Below, piece after piece: positions 8,951 through 14,799 of a stretch of 14,799 nucleotides of DNA (position 1 is its first letter; every line of letters begins with the position of its first letter). The notes below the pieces were generated by a model that was not told the DNA's origin, made no database searches, and worked only from the letters and a program-made list of their open reading frames with translations. Position numbers and translations under genes: made by a program. Source of the stretch: Spirogloea muscicola (taxonomy: Eukaryota > Streptophyta > Zygnematophyceae > Spirogloeales > Spirogloeaceae); the NCBI GenBank assembly GCA_009602725.1, contig WELB01000060.1, positions 360,229 to 375,027 on the forward strand. Direction: 5' to 3'.

Positions 8951-9166
8951 CGACTTGCTGCTGCTAACCCGGGGTTATTAAGCTCCCCTCCGCGCTTCTT
9001 CCGCGGTAGTCTCGTGCATAGCTGTGTGATTTAGGCGCCATTCGGCTCTTTGGACCTTGTCCATTCTTTTTGGGCTCGCATTTCCCAGCCACCTGCTTAA
9101 ATTGGGCGAGCTTCTTCACGGACACTAGTTTCTCTGACCTGCGGCTGCTCATCAGGGGTAATTGAG
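8951..9166 (+). repeat. Dispersed repeat copies with two terminal modules
   Basis: The module that ends long copies A and B (reverse-complement of ACTCAGTAACCCC...CAGCCGCAGAT) appears twice here in plus orientation: around 8951-8982 (TTGCTGCTGCTAACCCGGGG) and 9134-9166 (CTGCGGCTGCTCATCAGGGG). Between them, 9032-9113 carries GGCTCTTTGGACCTTGTCCA, TTCTTTTTGGGCT and CCCAGCC, then TTGGGCGAGC. That middle part closely matches 14003-14095. The stem is partly broken here (GGGCTCG instead of GGGCTGG). Confidence 0.7.
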
Positions 9167-9213
9167 CATCCAGTGGCCACTTGATCCCCTTATGTGCTTC
9201 AGCACACAGCCCC

Positions 9214-9335
9214 TCTCACAGCCATTGCCGTCAATCAGAAGAGCTGTTCTTCTCTTTAGCGCTTTTCTGGCCCCTTCGGAGTCTACTCATCTCTTTTTTC
9301 CGGGCTGGCCATTACAGCCATTGCCCTCTACTGAA
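9214..9335 (+). repeat. Dispersed repeat, degenerate copy
   Basis: Starts with CCTCTCACAGCCATTGCCGT and AGAAGAGCTGTTCTTCT (compare 8604-8645), then TTTAGCGCTTTTCTGGCCCC, a T-rich stretch and CCGGGCTGGCCATTACAGCC (9301-9320). The left stem arm GGGCTGG is intact and the right arm is mutated (ACAGCCA). This shows that the stem is not maintained in every copy. Confidence 0.65.
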
Positions 9336-9504
9336 CGAGTCCGCATCCGAAGGGCCGAGAGGCGCCAAAACCCCACAGCTATGCAAAGAGACTACAGCGG
9401 ATGGGAGCTGAGTGAATAACAAACCATCTGGAAGAGCCTTCATCTCTGGGCAGCCTCTTGGTCCGAGCTCTGGGTCCCGCTCGCCGCCGAGCTCGCCGTG
9501 CTCC

Positions 9505-11885
9505 ATGGCCGCCGCACCACCGCCGCCGCCGCTGGCGGGTCTGGCGGCCGCCACCTCTGCCGCGGACGACGCCGCTGCGGCTGTCGTGCCGGCAAGGCCC
9601 GCTGCGACTGCTGCGTCAGCGGGGCGTGCGGTGGCCCATGGCACAGGCGGGAGGCGGCAGGTGAGCTCGCCGTGCACCCACATTGCCACTGCGGACGTTG
9701 CCACGTTTGTGGGTGCCCACGTCAAGCAGTGGCGAGACTCCAGCGCCAGCTCAGAACGCCATTGTCAGCCGAGCGCCCGAGCCCACAAGAATGCTGCCTG
9801 CAATGGCGCTGCTGCAGCGGTGTTAGTGTGGCTGGCGGTGGCCTGCAGGCCTGCTTGGCAGCAGCGTGGACCTCTGGGGCGGCGGCGGCGGCGGCGCTCG
9901 CTCTCGGCGGCGAGGCAGCGCTGGGGCCTCGCCCTGCGCACGCCCTGGGCTTCTGTGAGCTCACTCCTTGTCCAGGACTCTGATCCACGGCGAGCACAGC
10001 CTCTGTTTGCACTCTCCCCCTCCTCTTTCTGGTCCTCGTCCATCTTGAGGTCCAAAGCCCCAAGCCCTTCATGGAAGACCCTGAGCATCAAACCCCTAAG
10101 TCCACATCAAATTTCCAAGCCCTATGACTATGGTTGCTGGACTGCCAAGAATTGACGAGATTGGCAGATACGCATTGCAGCGGGGCTCAAGGACCTTCTC
10201 ACGGAGCAGAAGAAGCGGACCGCTGACTTCCTGTACCGGCCCATCGAGCGCTCCCGCGACAAGCTCGACCAGGTCCTCCGGCTAGTGGGTGCGGTTCGTA
10301 GCACTGCTCGCTCTCCTTCGCCCAAAGGCCAGGAGGACCGATGGCAGTCCGTCTGCCCTGACTGAAGGCACCTTGCGATGAGCTGCACACCTCACTCCCT
10401 AACCCCAGCCTCTACTCCCTTACTTTGACACTGAACTCTTGTTCCTCAACCCTGCGTCATGCATCTGGACTGCAGGCACGCAATGCATATCTAGGTGCTG
10501 CCTCTCATTTCTGTGATACTGTGATTCTGTTGTCTTGAATCTTGATTACTACTGAGTGATGAGCCGCCGAATCTGAGCCAATTCTCGGCAGGGGTCGAGG
10601 TGGCCGGTGACGACGCACTAAGGGAAGCCATCGACTTGACCACTGCTGCTGCAAGGGATTGTATCCTCCCCGACGCCGGCTCTTTCGCCGGCTTTCAGTC
10701 ACGTACCGGCATTGAGGCAATTGCACACTCTCTCTCGCTTGCTTGTTTGCAAAAAATTCCCACATAGTCATCGGCTGTGACTTGTGTGGCTCCGACAGAG
10801 TGCTCCAGTGCATCTTGCTGGACTTGCTCGACTTATGAGCACCAAAGAAGACTGCATTCTTTCTCCAGACGTCAGAATTCCATTGCTAACAGAGTCTTGC
10901 ACATTGTGAATCATACATTGAGATAGCCAAGACACAATCTCTCAGTAGGGCAATAAGAGCCCACATGTCAATGAAGCCTGCACTGGTAAGCTCATCTTAA
11001 ATCATCAACAAAGCAGAGCGAGTAAGGCCGCAAGAGCATGGCCTTCCACGCTTGCTTGCTGCGCAGGTGTGCACCTTCAAGCTCATCTTGAAAAATGCAG
11101 CGTCCCTCCTGGATAACGCCGATGCCAGGAAGCTGGACGGCGAGGCAGCGCTTGCCGATCTCGTCCGGTGAGTTCAAGATGGGTTTCCTCTTGATTGCCG
11201 GGCTCTTCTCTCAACTCTCCCTACGTCCAAGCCAGATCAGCAGCCGATCCGCAAAGTCCACTGCTCTCAAGTGTACTTTCCCACTATCACAGCGAGTCTA
11301 TTCATCTCACCCTTGCCCTAAGCATACATCTAAATATACACTGTGCTGCTGCATACCCTTGGCTCCTGAAGCATTTGGAAACCTTAGACTTAAACGCGCT
11401 TCTCCATTGCCTTTGTCTTGCCGTACACAACCACTGGTCTCAAATTCTCTATGCTGCTTAATGCCAGGAAATTTACGGCACTGAAGGGTGAGCTCCTGGA
11501 TAGCGTCAGCAATCGCACAGGTGAAAGGTGAGCTGCGCGATCAGGCTGGAACCCATGTTGATTCTGTGCTGATTCGAGATTGCTCGTGTCTATCTCTTAG
11601 GGAACCATGTAGTAAAGACCAAGTGCCTCTCATGACAAGCTAGACGTGCTGAGGATGGCTTCACTGCCTGTTAGTAGTGACATCCGTCATCATCATAGTA
11701 GTACACATCTGCGATCAGCACTTCTTGACAAAGGTCATCAACCGTGCTTACACAAGTGATGCTTGTCAACAATCTGTGTATTCCAATGTATTTTCAGGAG
11801 CGATTTGACAGCAGCTGTGAAGGATACGGTTACTGCTCTTGACAACTTCCAAGCTAGCATCAAAGAGGTCCTTGGAACAGCCTAG
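9505..11885 (+). CDS. Conserved plant/algal protein of unknown function, probable thylakoid-lumen protein, seven exons
   Basis: Modelled exons are 9505-9660, 9750-9954, 10181-10288, 10592-10716, 11067-11167, 11468-11527 and 11798-11885, giving 280 residues and TAG, with phases consistent throughout. Residues 1-120 are an Ala/Pro/Arg-rich leader ending in an Ala/Leu/Gly-rich hydrophobic run (about 94-110) and GPRPAHA (111-117), like a lumen-targeting signal cleaved after AHA. The mature part (about 163 residues, mostly helical) begins LGFSGLKDLLTEQKKRTADF and includes FLYRPIERSRDKL, AARDCILPDAGSFAGFQSRT with GIE, VCTFKLILKNAASLLDN, and ends NFQASIKEVLGTA. I recall plant chloroplast proteins of unknown function with the same segment order, but cannot check. 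All introns are GT-AG except intron 4 (10717-11066), which appears to be GC-AG. The leader exons 1-2 are the least certain: the 9750 start was chosen because it is the phase-compatible AG. No catalytic motif is visible. Confidence 0.8.
10717..11066 (+). other. Candidate GC-AG intron
   Basis: Exon 4 of the lumen-protein gene ends ...GGCATTGAG|GCAATT and exon 5 begins GCTGCGCAG|GTGTGCACC. Joining them gives FQSRTGIE-VCTFKLILKNAA in one frame. No GT donor close by keeps the phase needed by exon 5; the nearby GTACCG at 10703 leaves the wrong phase. GC donors are a known minor class. The donor context GAG|GCAATT is weaker than the usual AG|GCAAGT. Confidence 0.6.
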
Positions 11886-12471
11886 GCGGTGCCCTGAGTG
11901 AAGTTCCAATAATCTTGCACGCCATACCTAGCAGCAATGCATAGACTGCTATGCAACTTTACAATCTAAAGTTATCAAAGTGCTACAATGAGCACTTCAC
12001 ATCTGAGTGACAGGAAGTTGTCGCTCATCACTTTCGGCCTCGCTTGGCCTTCGACAAGGTGCACAATGCAATTGGAAAAATCGGTATCACTTCGCATACT
12101 TGGAGGACTGGCTGACGCCTGTTCGCTTCATAGTCCACAGCTGCTGCTTTTACGCCGCTCACAAGTCAGGCGAGTTGGAAACGATGCCAGTTGACAGTAA
12201 GCTAGCAGTTCTAGCTTAACCAGAAAGCGTAGAGACCACTAAGGATGCCTCCTCACTAAGCCTAGTCAGCTGCAAGTCGAAAACCGTAGCAGCAGGAGTT
12301 TACCCACCCAGGGTAGCTTGAGGCAGCAACCTGGGCACGACCAGCACGCCGCAGTCGTCATTCAGAGACATCGACGTTCTTCCTTTCAATTGTGCACATC
12401 CCCGTGGCGCTTGCTAATTCAGGTGCGACCAAAACCTGCCTCCAGAGAGAAGGCTCGCGGAGTGCGATGAA
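11886..12471. other. 3' flank and spacer, no supported gene
   Basis: Contains the 3' untranslated region of the lumen-protein gene and then spacer. Overlapping short plus frames at 11988-12219 switch frame without splice signals. One contains LAFDKVHNAIGKIGITSH, which faintly resembles recombinase or reverse-transcriptase text but is too short to call. Confidence 0.5.
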
Positions 12472-12853
12472 ATGAAAGGGTGGCCAATCAAGCCAGTACG
12501 CTGTTCAGGCAAATGCTATTGCAAAAGTTGGGCCTACATGAATCGAAGCACTACACTAAGGTAGCTAAGGTAGAAATAGCGCCACTAATTTGACTGGTGG
12601 CTGTGAGAGGCCAGCCCAAAGGAATGGACAATGTGGCTAAGGTAACAGTCTGACGTGAGTACCTACGGGTGAGCTCATAGAAGAAAGTGCTCGCCCATTG
12701 AGGATAGGGGCTGGAAACGCCAGCCCAAAAAAGAATGAACATAAGTACGAGAAGAGGGCCAGGGGGAGCGCTAAGAAAGACAAGCACAAAAAGAAACAAA
12801 GCAGCTGCGCATCCACTCAGTAACCCCTGCTAAACAGCCGCAGATTAGAGATC
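12472..12853 (-). repeat. Dispersed hairpin repeat, long copy B (with an internal partial copy)
   Basis: Same block order as 7982-8433: TGAAAGGGTGGCCAA at 12473-12487, CTAC.TGAATCGAAG, AAGGTAGCTAAGGTAGAAAT, AGAAAGTGCTCGCCCATTGA at 12682, the stem GGGCTGG (12708-12714) / CCAGCCC (12720-12726) with loop AAACG, GGCCAGGGGGAGCGCTAAGA, CAAAGCAGC and ACTCAGTAACCCC with CAGCCGCAGAT. An extra partial copy of the stem region (12592-12634, reverse of 8584-8631) sits inside, with a second GGCTAAGGTAACAGT block. The locus therefore holds a nested or tandemly rearranged element. Confidence 0.8.
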
Positions 12854-12916
12854 ATACAGGTCCTTCAGGCTAACTTGGGGAGCCGGAGCACCGCCACGGA
12901 TGCCGGTTCTTGGGCA

Positions 12917-12936
12917 TTTTGTTTTTTGTTTTTTTT
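12917..12936. repeat. T-rich homopolymer-like tract
   Basis: Two T runs (six and eight bases) within GGGCATTTT..GGGGCATC. It could be a decayed poly(A) tail read on the minus strand, but no retroposed body is recognisable next to it in the required orientation. Confidence 0.5.
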
Positions 12937-12989
12937 GGGGCATCAAACGTGCCAAATCCATTAACATGAAGAGCTATCCGACGTTCCGG

Positions 12990-13019
12990 ACGGCACGTCG
13001 GATCGTGGGGGCGTGCCGT
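12990..13019. repeat. Inverted repeat ACGGCACG / CGTGCCGT
   Basis: A perfect 8-bp stem at 12990-12997 and 13012-13019 with a 14-nt loop. A competing 6-bp stem CCGACG / CGTCGG overlaps on the left (12979-12984 and 12996-13001). The sequence is G+C-rich compared with its surroundings. No function assigned. Confidence 0.55.
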
Positions 13020-13183
13020 TCACGGGCTGCCCGGAGCCATCCTTGATTGAGGGTTGTACGATGTACGGCAGATTGGCCGTCGGATTGCGAAGGATTTTGA
13101 TTACCCCGGGCTTTCAGATACCCAGATATCTCTCAAACTCAAACACGAAATCGATGCTTGTGACAGGTCGATCTCCCTCTGTT

Positions 13184-13275
13184 CACCACCAGGAGTGGAG
13201 CCTGCGGCTTGACTCAACACGGGAAATCCTACCAGGTCCAGACATAGTAAGGATTGACAAATTGAGAGCTCTTTC
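13184..13275 (+). rRNA. Fragment of a nuclear 18S rRNA gene, decayed (pseudogene)
   Basis: CACCACCAGGAGTGGAGCCT and GCGGCTT, then GACTCAACACGGGAAATCCT, ACCAGGTCCAGACATAGTAA, GGATTGACAAATTGAGAGCT and CTTTC follow the highly conserved eukaryotic small-subunit rRNA segment around helices 31-33. Compared with the universal sequence, the five bases AATTT that normally stand between GCGGCTT and GACTC are missing. There are also substitutions, including an A at GTAAGGATTGACA where nearly all 18S genes have G. Similarity stops on both sides. This is an inserted, non-functional fragment about 92 bp long, not a working rRNA gene. Confidence 0.85.
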
Positions 13276-14002
13276 CTATTTTGCTTTTCAGAATTTGTTG
13301 GATTAGGGTATCTAGCTAGTACAAATGCGAGATGGTTCTGTTCGTTATCTCAAATTGCGAGACTTATTACATTGAGCAAAACCAAGCAGAAGGTGTACGG
13401 GTATCTTGTCTAAAATCTATCTTGCGTTTGCTGCACGGAAGTAAGCTACGATAAGTCAACAATATGCAGCTACTTGTGTGATTGTGCACAAACTTAGGCG
13501 GCACTCTTTGTCCGACGCCAAATCGGCAGCGATCGAGCGTGCGGTAGGCGCCAGGCATGCTGGCCGTCCGATGCGCTCAGACCTCGTCGCAGCGGCAACT
13601 TTGACCGTTGGATCATGCAGTGCGATCCTGGCGGAGGTCGCTTGGGATCGTGAGCATCCAGCGCCGACCGGCCGTACCTGGGAAGCGGCGACCCTCCCGA
13701 TTGAGGCGAGGAGCAAGGGCCGTTGATGTCCAAGATCTGGCATATCTCGTCCGTCCACTTGGGCTGTAGGTAAAAAGATCCCAGCGGGGCGCGGCGGTGA
13801 TAGAGTCGGCGAGGGCTTAACAATGATCGCTTGCCTTGTATCTTTCGCCATTCGCTGACGGTTGATCGCGCCGCCGCCGCTGACTAGGTCGCTTGCGATT
13901 CGCAGCCACCTGCCAAGCTGGCAATCGAGTCCGTCACGGAAGGGGTAAGATGGAAGAAACAGCTCCTTCAATGTAAAGCAAATGGCTGTGAGCTTCTCTT
14001 TT
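13276..14002. other. Spacer with long but unsupported minus-strand open frame
   Basis: A minus frame of 227 codons (13456-14139) covers much of this stretch, but it runs into the dispersed repeat at its start and has no recognisable domain. Another minus frame (13494-13823) has a short protein-like part, GSFYLQPKWTDEICQILDIN. Base composition rises to a G+C-rich state from about 13490. I cannot support a gene. Confidence 0.4.
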
Positions 14003-14107
14003 CGGCACCCTTTTGGCTCTTTGGTCCTTGTCCATTCTGTCTGGGCTGGCCTTTCCCAGCCCCTACCCTCTGTGGGCGAGCAACTTCTTGTGGGAGGCCA
14101 GCCCTTC
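14003..14107 (+). repeat. Dispersed hairpin repeat, copy near the right end
   Basis: TTGGCTCTTTGGTCCTTGTC and CATTCTGTCT lead to GGGCTGG (14043-14049) / CCAGCCC (14056-14062) with a 6-nt loop CCTTTC, then CCTACCCTCTGTGGGCGAGC and AACTTCTTGTGGGAGGCCAGCCC. The first half matches 9032-9085 closely. The extra GGCCAGCCC at the end adds a third arm of the stem sequence. Confidence 0.75.
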
Positions 14108-14350
14108 TTTCCCCCAGAGGAGGCAGTTTGTGAGCTCACGGCTGTGCTGCCGTGCGGAATGTCGAGGTGCGCTAATCGTACAAAAGCAGATGCTCTGCCA
14201 GGGGGTCGAGAGACCGGAGAAGTCTCTGACGAGGCGAGAGAGTGCAGGTGGGTCGATGGGTAACCGCTGTGATACGAAATCCAGCGGGTATTGGCCAGTT
14301 GCTGGGCTACCGGCCCAATCGTGAGAGCGATTGACGTCGTCCCAATCCAT
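14063..14350 (-). CDS. Hypothetical short ORF, weak support
   Basis: A minus-strand ATG at 14350 opens 95 residues beginning MDWDDVNRSHDWAGSPATGQ and containing YPLDFVSQRLPIDPPALSRL. The frame is open upstream to 14554 without another ATG, and that part also looks protein-like (RWGADPVHGESEFWEFRGTS). The last third overlaps the dispersed repeat at 14003-14107, so a real protein would more likely splice out before it. A G+C/CpG-rich block lies just upstream, as expected for a promoter. No family recognised; this could be a first exon of a gene or only chance. Confidence 0.25.
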   Translation of the reverse strand: MDWDDVNRSHDWAGSPATGQYPLDFVSQRLPIDPPALSRLVRDFSGLSTPWQSICFCTISAPRHSARQHSRELTNCLLWGKEGLASHKKLLAHRG

Positions 14351-14459
14351 TTGGTGGCGTGGTTTCGTTTCCTCGGAGGCGCCTGCTGTTGTCACGGCGG
14401 AAGTGCCACGAAACTCCCAGAACTCAGACTCGCCGTGGACTGGATCAGCGCCCCAGCGA

Positions 14460-14799
14460 TTCGGAGCCACACGTGGCGGCGTCTCGGCGGGCGGCCGCGG
14501 GGACGGTGCCAGGTGGCGGGCCGCCGGCACGCGCCTGCTGCGCCCAGGGTCCACCTGGGGATCCCGTATCTGTGTTGCGCCGCCGGCCCGGCGCGCACGC
14601 GTGTCAGCCGACAGCCGCCCGCCGTCGCATGCGCGCCGCCAGGTGGAGCCGGGCCCGAGACGGCCGCCACGTGGGCGGCTGCCGCGGCGCCACGCGTGCT
14701 ACGTGGCGGGCCGCAGGGGGGCCCGCGCGTGCGAGGGGCTCTCGGGGGCAGAGGGCCGGTTAGCGATTGGGTGGAGGCCGGGGAGGGGGGTGGAGGAGG
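14460..14799. promoter_or_regulatory. G+C- and CpG-rich block with repeated ACGTGGCGG / G-box motifs
   Basis: Very G+C-rich DNA with many CpG and short palindromes (ACGCGT, GCGCGC, GCATGC). ACGTGGCGG occurs at 14471-14479 and 14701-14709, AGGTGGCGG at 14511-14519, and a true G-box CACGTG with GGCGG after it at 14668-14678. The downstream GGCCGC is also shared by the 14511 and 14701 copies. A CCAAT on the minus strand lies near 14768-14772. These are typical plant/algal promoter elements (bZIP/bHLH sites; established). It could serve a minus-strand transcript starting near 14350-14550 or a gene beyond the window. Confidence 0.4.

Noticed and set aside
9312-9725. Ala/Gly-rich minus ORF over the first exon of the lumen-protein gene
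   Set aside because: It is the antisense shadow of a GCC/CCG-rich leader exon and shows no domain.
11988-12219. Recombinase- or reverse-transcriptase-like phrase LAFDKVHNAIGKIGITSH
   Set aside because: It covers under 30 residues, is followed by stops in the same frame, and no catalytic motif is present.
12900-12990. T-tract as the poly(A) tail of a retroposed 18S fragment
   Set aside because: The 18S piece is in plus orientation and lies on the wrong side of the tract for a minus-strand tail, with about 250 unrelated bases in between.
13456-14139. 227-codon open frame on the minus strand
   Set aside because: It begins inside a dispersed repeat copy, has no recognisable domain, and overlaps equally open frames. 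Length alone is weak evidence in G+C-rich DNA.

Overview
The window looks like nuclear DNA of a green alga (Chlorophyta, possibly trebouxiophyte-like; inference). Genes are split by short GT-AG introns, most of them about 90-340 bp. Coding exons are G+C-rich with Ala/Gly/Pro/Ser-rich linkers, while the spacers have lower G+C and are full of repeats. The recognisable proteins are of plant/algal type: a bHLH transcription factor, a CBS-domain protein resembling plant CBSX3, and a protein with a bipartite chloroplast/thylakoid-lumen type leader. There are no bacterial operons, CRISPR arrays or tRNA genes that I can see.

Layout. (1) 131-2350, plus: a six-exon bHLH transcription factor, 477 codons as modelled, with all phases consistent. 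(2) 2351-5081: gene-poor spacer with one copy of a dispersed hairpin repeat (3117-3232) followed by a diverged two-copy tandem duplication of about 177 bp (3234-3595). (3) 5082-6237, minus: the last three exons of a CBS-domain gene, covering the linker, the second CBS motif and the C-terminal tail. Its first CBS motif must lie upstream (higher coordinates), and I could not find it. A possible targeting-peptide first exon is at 7832-7882. (4) 6238-9504: mixed territory with a purine tract, a 64-bp tandem duplication, coding-like segments broken by stops (7000-7587; 8642-8819, perhaps the end of a retroelement ORF), and several copies of the dispersed repeat. (5) 9505-11885, plus: a seven-exon gene for a conserved plant/algal protein of unknown function, probably in the thylakoid lumen. 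Its fourth intron appears to use a GC donor. (6) 11886-14799: another full-length repeat copy, a decayed 18S rRNA fragment (about 13184-13275), a further repeat copy, a weak minus-strand ORF, and a very G+C/CpG-rich block with repeated ACGTGGCGG-type G-box motifs that looks like a promoter.

The three genes are unrelated in role: nuclear transcription, an organellar adenosine-nucleotide sensor type, and a chloroplast lumen protein. Nothing suggests a joint pathway. The most unusual feature is the family of dispersed repeats, which has at least seven partial or full copies. Three copies carry an identical GGGCTGG/CCAGCCC stem with a 5-nt loop. I do not recognise the family.
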